DNA of 64,000 bases from Jaltomata sinuosa (Eukaryota > Streptophyta > Magnoliopsida > Solanales > Solanaceae). The notes beneath the pieces were generated by a model. The model ran no database searches and was not told where the DNA came from. It was given only the letters and a program-made list of their open reading frames with translations. The DNA is taken from positions 248,001-312,000 of the forward strand of contig QJPP01002917.1 of the NCBI GenBank assembly GCA_003996215.1, read 5' to 3'. Made by a program: the position numbers and the translations under genes. Positions 11,553 to 23,998 of this stretch are shown here, piece by piece; position 1 is the first letter of the stretch, and every line of letters begins with the position of its first letter.

Positions 11553-14500
11553 TGTCACGACCTAATTTCTAGGTCATGATGGCACCTACTATCCCCCCAG
11601 TAGTAGAACCAATCCCCGTAGCCTAGAACAGTTAGTAATGGGATACTATCTAACAAATAAGCAGAAGAACAATTTAATAAGCAAAAAAAAGGAAACAAGA
11701 TGAAGAGAATAGATAGCAGGAATATATATATATACATATGAGGAAACTAAACCAAACCCCAAGACCTGGTATCATAGTATAGAGCTAGAACTACATATAA
11801 GGAGTACAACGATCCAAAACAACGTATACAGATGTCTCTGAATGGTAATAGAGTACATAAAGCAAAAGATAAACTAAAGCTAAGCTCCGATCGCTAAGAG
11901 CTCACCCTCAGTCTGAAGTAGTCCCCAACAGATCTCCAAGCACGAATCACAGCGATCTAACGGTGATAGCCCACGCTAGGATCTGCACCAAAAGATGCAA
12001 TGGGTAAGGTGAGCACCAAATGTGAAGCATAAGGTACCCAGAAGGTATCATAGGCCGACTGGGCACATATAAGATAAAAGCATAGTAACAGACAGAATAG
12101 AAGCAAGTAGTCACAGAAATCAACAAAAGGTACACAAGAACTAGCCCAGAGGGAAGTCAACAGAACCACATGTAAGGCCAGCAAGCAGAATATATACACC
12201 ATAGGCACAGGTGAAAGTAAGAAACAACGCACCTGGGGTCCTTGCAATAACAGCGTATACATAATAAGTTTACGAAATAGACGGTATACCGGTAACCTCA
12301 AGTGTAAGAGGAAGAGGGAAAGAGTAATGATAGGCATGCTCAGAGACAGGAATCAAACTCAACTAATCATATCAATCTCAAATCCAGAAACTAACAGCCT
12401 AGCAGTAACCAATTTCATACTTAACCGTAACAGGGAACAATTCTGTATGTAAACAGCAAAAGTCTACCTACAGTCCCTCGGCCGCCCATACAACCGAGGA
12501 ACACAAACAAGTGAAAACAAACCCTCTGGCATCCCATACTACCAGAGTGTACAATCAACAAACAACAAACAAGGGTGGAGCCTCAAACAATGAATGATAT
12601 GATGCATGAAGATCTCAAGTGAAATGGTATCTCTGTATATACCTCCTCCGGTGCCGATCCGGCCCAGCAGGTAGGTTCTATTGAAGGACACTGCTCGTAT
12701 ACCTCTAGTCCGTTGTATACCCTTCCTCCGGCACACACAGCCCGAAGACCCAGGCCCGAATGGAAAGTTCCATGGAGGTCCCAGACCCCACACTAAAACT
12801 CAGTATCAAGATATGTCATCCGGAAGCAAGTCCGGGTTCAAGATAGAGACTCAGTCTCGAATATGCATGCCCAGGACTAAAGTAGTGGAAACATATCTCA
12901 AAAACCCCTCCAAGGGTGCCCGGGCATAACCGGGTCTAAACAGTAGAAAGTCATCTCAGGTGCTCGATCCGACCGAGGCTAAATACCATCCCAATTTAAT
13001 AAGAAACTCAACTAGCACCACGGCCCTGCCGAGTCTAGCATTAATAGTAAAACAGGTGATAGAAATCATAATTTGACCTTCTTTTACCCCAAGATTATTC
13101 ACAAGGTAAATCAAACCATTTCCAATACATTTCCATCAAAAACAGGTCCCCGGGGCCATGCAATGTTTAGAAAATAGTGCCAGTAGGCCCGAAGCCAAAA
13201 CCGTAGTAAAACATGAATAAAACCTCTTTATATGCATGGAAATGGTACGATCAAACACAATAGTTGCCCAGCAGCTCACAATCAACCTGTCGACCCTGCA
13301 CAGGCCATTGCTACTCAGCAAGCATAACCAGCCTAGAAGGATAATTCTATGCCCGGGACTCGCGGACATTCCCAATATCCAACCTTCTATGTTCCAGAGT
13401 CAACAAGGCCTCACAGGACCACAAGGGTAAATAAAACATATCGGCAAGTACTACAAGCATAGGAGGAATAAAAGTAGGCGGACATGAATAAAGCAGTCAA
13501 GGTCTGTGGTACCAACCTAATAATCCAACCCAAGGATGCCAGCTAGTACAATTTTATCCGATATATGCTAAGTCTAGGGAATTTAAACCATAATCTACCT
13601 GTCGTCCGACGACAAGATACTAGAACGATGATGTCCAAGCTTGAACCACTCTAAGATGCTCCAAAATGAACTCAGACTAGAAATTAGGCTTGAATAACTT
13701 GACGTAGATAATTGATTTTCTACCCATAAAAAGAAGGATATCGTAGCACACATATATTTTTTTCACGAAATTCCTTTCAGCGTGCAACCCCATATCACAA
13801 TGTTGATAACTAACCAAAACCCAATAGGAGAAAATGAAAAATCCAAGAATTTGCTGAAGTTCATCCATGTTAATAATGACATTTCTAAGTTTTAAAAACA
13901 ATTACTAATTAATGCTACATGTGCCAAATGATGCCACCACTCATAGCTAATACATGTTGGCCACTCCCTCCACCTACATGTGTAGTGGAAGTGGCAATTA
14001 CAAGGGAACAAAAAAATATTTGTATCCCGTTATTTGTATACTCGAGTATTGCGTAAATTTGTGATAAAATAAATATACTTTTTTAAATATACCATAACTA
14101 ATAGAAAATCATTTCCAATAAAACCTACTATATCATAATAATAATTTTCAACATATCTAAATTTACTATCTCCGTTAAAATATTATAATGTATAAAAACA
14201 TTATAAAATAAATACGTACACAATTATATCATAACAAAAGTAAGTATCTTTCATAGACCTTTAAAATATTTTAGGAAGGCAATAAAAATATAGCTTTTTA
14301 CCATATTCAACTTTTAAATAAAAATATTTTCAAATACGCACGATGTTAGTAAAATTCTTAAATATAGGCTCGCAAGCCTTTGATACGGAACACGGGTTAA
14401 GGTCGTACGGTCGAAATTCACCAATGCACGATTTTGATACTCAACTTCTAAGACAAGGAATTGATCATAATGACTAATCGAATTGCCAGGGCACCGGACC

Positions 14501-14600
14501 ACCGGTCCCAGCAAGTCATAAATGACTTGGGGCCGCTACAGGAAAGCTCTAACAGTACAAGGAAAACGTATACGTGGAAATGACCGGAAGAGTCATTACA
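11553..14600 (-). repeat. E2 3' LTR (3.05 kb)
   Basis: The ends are TGTCACGACC and AGTCATTACA on the plus strand. It aligns end to end with 19756-22799. The part nearest 11553 is the conserved R-U5 block (AGAAGGTATCATAGGCCGACTGGG at about 12040, with a (TA)n tract near 11722). The outer third is AT-rich U3. The open frames at 12539-12929 and 13136-13901 are chance frames inside the LTR. Confidence 0.93.
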
Positions 14601-14610
14601 TCATCCACTA

Positions 14611-16079
14611 CTAAAAAGGACTTTCGTCCTCGAAAGTCAAGGACAAGGGAGTACCTGAAGGCTCAAATAGTTGCGGATACTGATCCCTCATATCTCTCTC
14701 GGGCTCCCAGGTAGCCTCCTCCACTAGACGATGCCTCCACTGAACCTTAACAACCGGGATCTCTCGAGACCTCAATCTCCTGACATCTCTGGCCAAAATA
14801 GATAGTGGCTCCTCAACAAAGGCTAAACTCTCATCCAGCTGAACCGTCTCCCACTGCAACACATGAGATTCATCTGGAACATACCGTAGCAACAACGATA
14901 CATGGAAAATCAGGTGCATAGATGAAAACATCGGAGGCAAAGCTAACTGATAGGCAACACTACCAACCCTCTGGATAATCTCGAACGGCCCAATGTACCT
15001 GGGCCTAAGCTTACCCCGCCTACCAAATCTCATCCCACCCTTCATGGGCGATACACGGAGAAACACCAAGTCACCAACACTAAACTCCAAGGCACGAAGC
15101 CTACGATCAGCATAACTCTTCTGCCTGCTCTGAGCTGCCCGAAGTCTGTCCTAAATCTCTCAGACCCGATCTAAGGAATATCAAAGCAAATCTGTACTCT
15201 GTGGCCTAGAATCAAAACCATCAAACTAACCAACCGATGATCTGCAACGCCTGCCATACAAAGCCTCAAAAGGTGTCATGCCAATACTCGAATGGAAACT
15301 GTTATTATAAGCAAACTCTGCCAAGGGAAAAAACTGATCCCAAGAACCTCCAAAGTCAAGAACACATGCCCGAAGCATGTCCTCCAGGACCTGAATGGTC
15401 CTCTCGGACTGGCCATCTGTTTGAGGGTGGAAAGCAGTACTAAGATGAACCTCTGTACCCAAATCTTACTGAATAGCCCTCCAAAACTGAGAGGTGAACT
15501 GAGTGTCGCGGTCTGAAATGATAGAAGTTGGGACCCCGTGCAATCAAACAATCTCACGAATGTAGATCTGAGCTAGCTTCTCTGCCTCGTAAGAAGTCTG
15601 AACTGGTATGAAGTGTGATTACTTATTCAGCCTATCAACGATCACCCAAATAGAATCAAACCTATGAGAAGTACGAGGTAAACCAACAATGAAGTCCATA
15701 GTAATCCCTTCCCACTTCCACTCAGGAATGGGAAGTCGCTGCATCAAACCACCAGGTCTCATGTGCTCGAACTTAACCTGCTGACAGTTCAAGCACCGAG
15801 ATATGAACTCTGCTATATCCCGCTTCATACCACTCCACCAGTAAAGCTGTCTCAAGTCTTTATACATCTTTGTTGTTCCAGGATGAATGGAGTATCTAGT
15901 ACAATGTGCCTCATGAAGTATCAACTGAATCAAATCACTAATCCTCGGAACACAAAGGCGACTATCAAATCTCAGAACCCCATCTGAATATAGAGTAGCC
16001 CGACTAGTCTCACCCCTAACAACTCGATCACGAAGGTCACACAACTACTGATCCTCAAACTGACGGCTCTGAATCTGAT
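14611..16079 (-). pseudogene. pol: E2 integrase with C-terminal chromodomain (pol end)
   Basis: Integrase inserts the cDNA, and the chromodomain is thought to steer it to heterochromatin. In translation order: an HHCC zinc domain (HEAHCTRYSIHPG ... CLNCQQ, about 15770-15930), a catalytic core with ITMDFIVGLP (first Asp, about 15690), SDRDTQF (second Asp) and HPQTDGQSERT (Glu, about 15400), then the GPY-type segment (RYIGPFEI, about 14990) and a chromodomain-like end (VKVQWRH ... EEATWEPE ... YPQLFEP, about 14640-14830). The stop is at 14611, 10 bp inside the LTR border. In-frame stops lie near 15230, 15460, 15550 and 15619, and frames change between segments. The integrase glycine of SDRG is replaced by Asp. 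Confidence 0.88.
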
Positions 16080-16179
16080 CAATCAAAGTAGAACAAACCT
16101 CAACACTGGTGAGAACTCTGCTAGGATCCGACAAGTCAAGCCTAACCAAACGGTTAGCCAAGGACTGGATGTCTAAGGC

Positions 16180-16519
16180 CAACAGTCACTCTGAAACTGA
16201 AAGAGAAGCTAGGCTACCCATACTTACTGCCTTACGGCTCAAGGCATCCGCTACCACGTTTGCCTTGCCCAGATGATACAAAATAGTAAAGTCATAGTCC
16301 TTCAGTAACTCGACCCATCTCTTCTGCCACGAGTTCAGCTCTTGCTGACTCATGATATACTGAAGACTACGGTGGTCAGGGAAGATCTCACAGTGAACTC
16401 CATATAGGTAATGCCTCCAGATCTTGAGCGCGAAAACTACCGCCACCAACTCTAATTCATGAGTGGGGTAGTTGCGCTCGTGAACCTTTAGTTGTCTCGA
16501 CGCATATGCTATTACTCGA
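16180..16519 (-). pseudogene. pol: E2 RNase H domain
   Basis: RNase H removes the RNA strand during reverse transcription. Minus-strand residues SRQLKVHERNYPTH, AVVFALKIWRHYLYG and HRSLQYIMSQQELN, then DYDFTILYHLGKANVVADAL, are the hallmark Ty3 RNase H sequence. The catalytic Asp in the usual FTDHRSL is kept, although the preceding Thr is Pro (FPDHRSL). A stop separates it from RT at about 16524 and another follows SLSVSE at 16186. Confidence 0.85.
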
Positions 16520-17480
16520 CCCTGCTACATTACCACATAATCAATACCAACCCCGAAAGCATCATAATACACGGAGAAGCCCTGACCCTCAATCGGCAAA
16601 GTCAACACTGGAGCTGAAGTCAATAAGGCCTTAAGCCTATGAAAGCTATCCTCGCACTGATCCAACCACTGAAATAGGACATCCTTTCTAGTCAGCATAG
16701 TCAAGGGTGCTGCTATAGAAGAAAATCCTTGAACAAAGCATTTGTAGTAACCTTCTAACCCAATAAAACTGCGAACCTCAGTAACAGTAGTAGGTCTAGG
16801 CCACTCACAAATCGCTGAAATATTTCCCGGGTCAACCCTAATCCCATCCTTAGACACCACGTGCCCTAGGAATGCAACTGATTCAAGCCAAAACTCGCAC
16901 TTTGAGAACTTGGCATAAAGTCGATGACCTCTCAAAGTCTAGAGTATAACCCCAAGTGCTGCTCATGCTCATCTCTACTACGCGAGTATTCCAAGATGTC
17001 TTCTATAAAAACTATCACAAATGAGTCCAAATACGGGCCAAGAACTATGTGCATCAAGTTCATAAAGGTTGTGGGGGCATTAGTCAACCCAAAAGACATC
17101 ACCAGGAACTCATAATGGCCATAACGTGTCCTGAATGTTGTCTTAGGGATGTCCTACACCCTAATCCTCAACTGATGGTAGTCGGACCTCAAATCAATCT
17201 TTGAAAACACGACTGAACCCTGAAGCTGATAAACAAGTCATCAATCCTCGGCATCGGATACCTATTCTTCATTGTCACCTTATTCAGCTGTCGGTAATCA
17301 ATACACATCCGCATCGACCCATCTTTCTTCTTCACAAACAGAACAGGAGCACCCCAAAGCGACACACTCGGTCTAATAAACCTCTTAGCTAACAGATCCT
17401 GGAGCTTCTCCTTAAGCTCCCTCAACTCAGCTAGAGCCATACGGTAAGGAGAAATAGAAAATAGGCTTGGTACCCGACTC
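16520..17480 (-). pseudogene. pol: E2 reverse transcriptase, active site altered
   Basis: Minus-strand translation gives the RT fingers (GAPVLFVKKKDGSMRMCIDYRQL, near 17290-17360, quoted only in part here as a landmark), PRIDDLF, then after a frameshift at about 17215 YEFLVMSFGLTNAP and the catalytic box at about 16990-17010. The box reads VFIEDILEYS where functional Ty3 RTs have FIDD or FVDD, so the first catalytic Asp of the pair is Glu. The thumb continues to GLEGYYKCFVQGFSS and ends at a stop at 16525. Two frameshifts (about 17450 and 17215) and a stop near 16938 also disable it. Confidence 0.88.
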
Positions 17481-17499
17481 TAACTCAATAGCAAAATCA

Positions 17500-18090
17500 A
17501 TATCTCTCAAAGGTGGAAGGCCTGGCAGGTCGGTAGGAAACACATCAAAGAAGTCTCTAACCACAGGAATAGACTCAATAGATGTAGGGTCAGCACTAGC
17601 ATCTCGGACATATGCTAGATAGGCTAAACACCCACGGGAAATCAACTTCCTAGCTCGAAGAAAAGAGATGATCCCAGATGGTGCATGGCTAATAGAACCC
17701 TGCCACACACCCGGGGATACACCGGGCACAGCTATGGTAATGGTCTTGGCATAATAATCCAATATCGCACGGTGAGGGGATAACCAGTCCATGCCCAGTA
17801 TCACATGAAAATCTAGCATATCAAGGATCATCAAATTACCCCAAGTCTCTAAATCACCAATAGATATCATACAAGATCTCACAATCCGATCCACTACTAA
17901 AAAATCTCCTACTGGGGTCGAAACAGAAAAAAGAACATATAATGGCTCACTAGCCAACCCCAAACAAGGCACAAAGTAGGAAAATACATATGAAAAGTGC
18001 ATCCAGGATCTAATAAAGCCATAGCAGACTGATGGCACATAGAAATTGTACCTGTAATCACAGCATCTGAGGCCTCTGCCTTTGGTGTCC
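17500..18090 (-). pseudogene. pol: E2 aspartic protease and linker to RT
   Basis: Retroelement protease cleaves the polyprotein. The active-site triad appears as ALLDPGCTF (about 18010-18035); the equivalent in E4 and E1 is LFDPGSTCSYVS. A frameshift directly after the triad moves the reading to a second frame, carrying PCLGLASEP, IVRSCMISIGD and VILGMDWLSPH (about 17780-17810). The linker RKLISRGCLAYLAYVRDA and VVRDFFDVFPTDLPGLPP leads to RT. A further frameshift lies near 17450. Confidence 0.85.
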
Positions 18091-18099
18091 TAGGGACCG

Positions 18100-19543
18100 C
18101 GTAAAATTGACGACGACCTCCACCTGCCCAACCGCCATCCCTACCACCTGCTCTGTCATGTGGAGCAACACCTCTACCCTGATGACCACCCCCTCTAACT
18201 GGAGGCTGAACTGCTCGTAAAGGCTCGACAAACTGAACTGTACCCTGCTGAGGGCAATCTCTAGAAAAATGACCAATCACACCACAAGTAAAATAAGCCC
18301 CTGGAGGCCTACTCGGTCGAGATGAACCAGCAGGTCCTGTATGGCCACCATGGCGTGATGCCCCAGAAGTTGCACCCCTTGAAGACTGACCGCTATAGCC
18401 CTGATGGCTGCTCTGACCCTACTCGAACTGGGTACTACCGGAAGTCTAAAGGGAAGCCTGAACAGGTCAGCTGGACTGACCCTGGTGCTGCTATGGCTGA
18501 TAACCCCGGCTCCACTGGCAAGAACCTCTACCACCATATCTGGAACCACTGTAGCCACCCTGATGTCGAGGCCTCTTATCTCTAGACCCCTGATCAAGTC
18601 GTTGTAAGTCCTCCACAGTACGGGCATAGTCTGCGATAGCCTGAAATGACCGACCACCCGCAATCAATATCTCAGCTAGCTTCCTAATCTATGGCCTCAA
18701 ACCCCATACAAATCTACAAATCCTATCTGCCTCGGTAGGAATGGTCATAGCTCCAAATAGTGCTAGCTGATGAAAATGGGTCTCATACTCCGAGATAGTC
18801 GTAGACTCCTGCATAAGGTGAGTAAACTGCTACTTGCGACGCCCACGATGACTCTGAGGTAGGAACTTGGCCATAAAGGCCTCATAAAACTCAGACCAGG
18901 TCAAAGGAGGTGACGATGGTAGTCTACAAGCAACATGGGTCCTCCAATATAACTTCGCTGGGCCCTCTAACTGATAGGTAGTATAACCAACCCCGTGAGT
19001 CTCCAACAAACCCAAATGATGCAACATCTCCTCACAGGTAGTAATAAAGTCATGTGGGTCCTGTCCAGAAGTACCAGCAAACCTCGGAGGTACTAATCTC
19101 AAAAACCTACCCAACGCCTTTTGCTCTTACTCTATCATAGCTGGGCGAGGAGCAAGAGGTTGTGCAACTGATGGGACCAAAATGACCTCTTCATGGGGAG
19201 TCGTAGTAGCAGGTTGCACTCCTGAACTCTGTGCACCCAGGGCTGCCCCCTGAGCAGATGTCTGTGCTACTTTAGAAGGCCGCTCTCCAATCACACCAAA
19301 GAGTTGTAATAGTAAACCCCGAATATCTGAAGACTGAACTGGGGCTGAAGCTAGCATAGAAGTGGGTACTGGAGCTGGTACTGGAGCTGTTGGTACCTGG
19401 GCTACCCCCCGATCCACATGCTGCTTAGGCTCTACCTCAACTCTAGAAGCTCTAGCAGGTGCCGCAGCTCGGGGGCGTCCTCGACTACTAGCTGGAGTCG
19501 GAGGCCCATCTCCGCCTGATGCGGATGCTCTCGTACGAACCAT
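18100..19543 (-). pseudogene. gag: E2 gag relic, zinc knuckle with Cys-to-Tyr change
   Basis: Gag starts at the ATG near 19543 (MVRTRASASGG...), the same start used by E4 (MVRTRSSASRR). A Pro/Ala-rich N-terminus precedes the capsid core RFLRLVPPRFAGTSG, DPHDFITTCEEMLHHLG and WSEFYEAFMAKFLPQS (about 18830-19110). A Gln/Ser/Gly-rich RNA-binding region follows, and the zinc knuckle at 18254-18295 reads YFTCGVIGHFSRDC, so the first zinc ligand is Tyr. Stops occur after MIE (19127), after GRRK (18830) and at several Gln/Arg codons further on, typical of C-to-T decay. The reading frame itself is mostly kept up to the knuckle. Confidence 0.88.
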
Positions 19544-19740
19544 CTGCAGAAGAATGAAGTAGAACAAATTAAATTTCAGAAACTTCAAGGATCCTATGCA
19601 CGATACAAAAGCAATGAAAGAGTTGTATTTCCTAAGATGCCATTGTATCCTCCCGAAGATTGAGTACGGACGTCTCCTCCCCTAACCGCAGGACTCTACT
19701 AGACATTGGATCCTATACCGATGACACCAGTGAACCTAGA

Positions 19741-19752
19741 GCTCTGATACCA
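19741..19752 (-). other. E2 primer-binding site (initiator Met-tRNA)
   Basis: The minus strand is TGGTATCAGAGC, a perfect match to the usual initiator Met-tRNA primer site. It lies three bases from the LTR end at 19756. Confidence 0.92.
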
Positions 19753-19755
19753 AGC

Positions 19756-22700
19756 TGTCACGACCTGATTTCTCGGTCATGATGGCACCTACAATCCCCC
19801 CAGTAGGAGAACCCATCCCTGTAGCCCAGGACAGTTAGTAATGGGCTACTATCTAACAAATAAGTGGAAGAACAGTTTAATAAGCAAAATTAAGGGAACA
19901 AGATGAAAATAATAGATATCAGGAATATATATATATACATATGCGGAAACTAAACCAAACCCCAAGACCTGGTATCATAGTATAGAGCCAGAACTACATA
20001 TAAGGAGTACAACGATCCAAAACAACGTATACAGATGTCCCCGAATGGTAATAGAGTACATAAAGCAAAATATAAACTAAAGCTAAGCTTCAATCGCCAA
20101 GAGCTCACCCTCAGTCTGAAGTAGTCCCCAACAGATCTCCAAGCACGAATCACAGCGATCTAACGGCGATGGCCCATGCAAGGATCTACACTTAAAGATG
20201 CAGGGGGTAGGGTGAGCACCAAATGTGAAGCATAAGGTACCCAGTAGGTATCATAGGCTGACTGGGAACATATAAGATAAAAGCATAGTAACAGACAGAA
20301 TAGAAGCAAGTAGTCGCAGAAATCAACAAAAGGTACATAGGAACTAGCCCAGAGGGAAGTCAACAGAATCACATGTGAGGCCAGCAAGCAGAATATATAC
20401 ACCATAGGCATAGGTGAAAGTAAGAAACAACGCACCTGGGGTCGTTGCAATAACAGTGTATACATAATAAGCTTACAAAATGGATGGTATACCGGTAATC
20501 TCAAGTGTAAGAGGAAGAGGGAAAGAGTAATGATAGGCATGCTCAGAGACAAGAATCAAACTCAACTAATCATATCAATCTCAAATCCAGAAACTAACAG
20601 CCTAGCAGTAACCAATTTCATACTTAATCGTAATAAGGAACAATTCTGTATGTAAACAGCAAAAGTCTACCTACAGTCCCTCGGCCGCTCATACAACCGA
20701 GGAACACAAACAAGTGAAAACAAACCCTCCGGCATCCCATACTACTAGAGCGTACAATCAGCAAACAACAAACAAGGATGGAGCCTCAAACAATGAATAA
20801 TATGATGCATGAAGATCTCAAGTGAAATGGTATCTCTGTATGTACCTCCTCCGGTGCCGATCCGGCCCAGCAGGTAGGTTCTATTGAAGGACACTGCCCG
20901 TATACCTCTAGTCTGTTGTATACCCTTCCTCCGGCACACACAGCCCTAAGCCCTAGGCCCGGATGGCAAGGTCCATGGAGGTCCTAGACCCCATACTAAA
21001 ACTCAGTATCATGACATGTCATCCTGAAGCAAGTTCGGGTTCAAGATAGAGGCTCAGTCTCGAATATTCATGCCCAGACCCTGTCCAGGACTAAAGTAGT
21101 GGGAAAATATCTCAAAAACCCCTCCAAGGGTGCCCGGACATAACCGGGTCTAAACAGTAGAAAGTCATCTCAGGTGCTCGGTCTGACCGAGGCTAAAAAC
21201 CATCCCAATTTAATAAGAAACTCAACTAGCACCCTGGCCCTGCCGAGTCTAGCATTAATAGTAAAACTTGTGATAGAAATCATAATTTGACCTTCTTTTA
21301 CCCCAAGATTACTCAAAAGGTAAATCAAACCATTTCCATCAAAAATGGGCCCTCGGGGTCATGCAAGGTTTAGAAAATAGTGCCAGTAGGCCCGAAGCCA
21401 AAACCATAGTAAAACATGGATAAAACCTCTTTATATGCATGGAAATGGTATGATCAAACACAATAGCTGCCCAGCAGCTCACAATCAACCTATCGACCCT
21501 GCACAGGCCCATAGCTACTCAGCAATCATAACCAGCCTAGAAGGATAATTCTATGCCCGGGACTCGCAGACATTCCCAATATCCCACCTTCTTTGTTCCA
21601 GAGTCAACAAGGCCTCACAGGACCACAAGGATAAATAAAACATATCGGCAAGTACTACAAGCATCGAAGAAACAAAACTAGGCGGACATGAATAAAGCGG
21701 TCAAGGTCTGTGGTACCAACCTAATAATCCAATCCAAGGATGCCAGCTAGTACATTTTATCCGATATATGCTAAGTCTAGGGAGTTTAAACCATAACCTA
21801 CCTATCTTCCGATGACAAGCTGCTAGAACGATGATGTCCAAGCTCGAACCACTCCGAGAAGCTCCAAAATGAATTCAGACTAGAAATTAGGCTTGAATAA
21901 CTTGACGTAGATAATCAATTTTCTACCCATAAAAAGAAGGATATCATAGCACACATATTTTTTTTCACGAAATTCCTTTCAGTGTGCAACTCCATCTCAC
22001 AATGTTGATAACTAACCAAAACCCAATAGGAGGAAATGAAAAATCCAAGAATTTGTTGAAGTTCATCCATGTTAATAATGACATTTCTAAGTTTTTAAAA
22101 AAATTGCTAATTAATGCTACATGTACCAAATGATGCCACCACTCATAGCTAATACTTCCTGGCCACTCCCTCCACCTACACGTGGAGTGGAGGTGGCAAT
22201 TACAAGGGAACAAAAATAATATTCTTATCTCGTTATTTATATACTCGGGTATTGCGTAAATTTGTGATAAAATAAATATACTTTTTTAAATATGCCTTAA
22301 CTAATAGAAAATCATTTCCAATAAAACCTACTATATCATAATAATAATTTTCAACATAACTAAATTTACTATCTCCGTTAAAATATTATAATGTATAAAA
22401 ACCTTATAAAATAAATACGTACACAATTATATCATAACAAAAGTATCTTTCATAGACCTTTAAAATATTTTAGGAAGGCAATAAAAATATAGTTTTTTAC
22501 CATATTCAACTTTTAAATAAAAATATTTTCAAATACGCACGATTTTAGTAAAATTCTTAAATGTAGGCTCGCAAGCCTTTGATACGGAATGCGGGTTAAG
22601 GTCGTACGGTCGAAATTCACCATCGCACGATTTTGGTACTCAACTTCTAAGACAAGGAATTGATCATAATGACTAATCGAACGGCCAAGGCACCGGACCA

Positions 22701-22799
22701 CCGGTCCTAGCAAGTCATAAATAACTTGGGGCCGCTACAGGAAAGCTCTAACAGTACAAGAAAAATGTATACATGGAAATGACCGGAAGAGTAATTACA
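19756..22799 (-). repeat. E2 5' LTR (3.04 kb)
   Basis: It has ends TGTCACGACC and GTAATTACA on the plus strand and aligns along its whole length with the 3' LTR at 11553-14600. It carries the same conserved R-U5 block near the primer site (AGTAGGTATCATAGGCTGACTGGG, about 20240). The open frames at 19950-20939 and 21965-22713 mirror frames in the other LTR and are not genes. Confidence 0.93.
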
Positions 22800-23785
22800 G
22801 TTTGTTTTCACTCGTATGTGTTCCTCGGGTGTATGGGCGCCCATTGGGACTGTAGATAAATTTATTATTATCATTCTATCATAGTACTAGTTCTGGTTAT
22901 GGTTACACTTGGATCCTTTTTTGGTTATTCGTATTTGAGAGATAATGTTCAACTATGCTGATGATTCCTACCTTGAGAGTTGCTTTATTATCATGATTTC
23001 ATTAATAGTATTATTTCAGCATGATTATATTATTTGCGTTACTTCCTTCCCATCTTTTACTTGAGGTTATCGGTATACCGTCTATTTCTTAAACTCTCTT
23101 TATATATTGTTATTGCAAGGACCCCAGGTATGCTCTTCTTTCCTTCACTTGTGTTCCGTGATATATATTTCTAGTAGCTAGCCGAGTATGATTGTTTTCT
23201 CCTTGTTCTCTTTCTGTGCTAGCTTCTTTGTACTTATCCGTTGCTTTCTTTGCTTTCAGCTATTTATTACTTTTATATCTTATATGCGCTCAGTCGGCCC
23301 ATGATGCCTACTGGGTACTCGTTGCTTTGCAATTGATGCTCATACTACACTCTGCATCTTTCTGGTTTAGATCCTAGTGTGGGCCATTGTCGCTGACTGG
23401 TGGAGACTCGTGCAGAGTGCTTTTGGATTATCCGAGACTGAGAGTAAGCTCCTAGCGATTGGATCTTAGCTTTTATCTCCTTTTTTGTATTATGTACTCT
23501 TTTACTATTCAGAGATAGTTGTATATGTTCTTTTGGACCCTTGTACTTTGTTTATGTAGTAACGTCTCTTATACTGTTATACCAGGTCATGGGATGGTTT
23601 AGGTTACCTATATATATATTCCAGTTGCTTTATTCCTTTACTTATCTCTTGCTTCCACTTATTTACTATTCTTCTGCATGATTAGTTAGATAGTAGCCCA
23701 TTACTAACTGTTCTAGGCTACGGGGATTGGTTCGCCTACAGGGTGTTTGGAGGTGCCATCATAACCGAGAAATTGAGTTGTGACA
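22800..23785 (+). repeat. E1 5' LTR, right piece (starts with E2 target duplication GTTTG)
   Basis: GTTTG (22800-22804) repeats the E2 target. The sequence then continues the E1 LTR exactly where it left off at 11552 and matches 43225-44242. It ends GTTGTGACA at 23785, three bases before the primer site. It carries the conserved R-U5 motif near 23295-23325 and a (TA)n tract near 23612. Confidence 0.88.
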
Positions 23786-23788
23786 TCT

Positions 23789-23800
23789 TGGTATCAGAGC
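23789..23800 (+). other. E1 primer-binding site (initiator Met-tRNA)
   Basis: TGGTATCAGAGC, three bases after the LTR end TGACA. Confidence 0.92.
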
Positions 23801-23998
23801 CTAGGTTCACTGGTGTCATTGGTAAAAGATCCAATATATAGAAGAGTTTTGTGGAACGGGGCGGAGACATTCGTACTCAATCTTTGGGAGGCTACAGTGG
23901 CATATTAGGAAACATGACTCTTTTCTTGCTTCTATATCGTGCGTCTTATCCTAGATGGTTTCCTGGAAACTCACTTGTTCTAGTTCATTCTTCCATAG

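Larger units (their letters stand above)
11553..22799 (-). mobile_element. E2: full-length Tekay-like chromovirus, 11.2 kb, decayed
   Basis: A structurally complete minus-strand element: 3' LTR 11553-14600, integrase with chromodomain, RNase H, RT, protease, gag, primer site 19741-19752 and 5' LTR 19756-22799, flanked by GTTTG duplications. The domain order PR-RT-RH-INT-chromodomain and the Met-tRNA primer site place it among chromoviruses; long LTRs suggest the Tekay/Del clade. The LTRs differ at perhaps 5-8% of positions by eye (an estimate, not computed). The coding region has many stops and several frameshifts and cannot make a functional polyprotein. Its coding sequence is close to that of E4. 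Confidence 0.92.
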
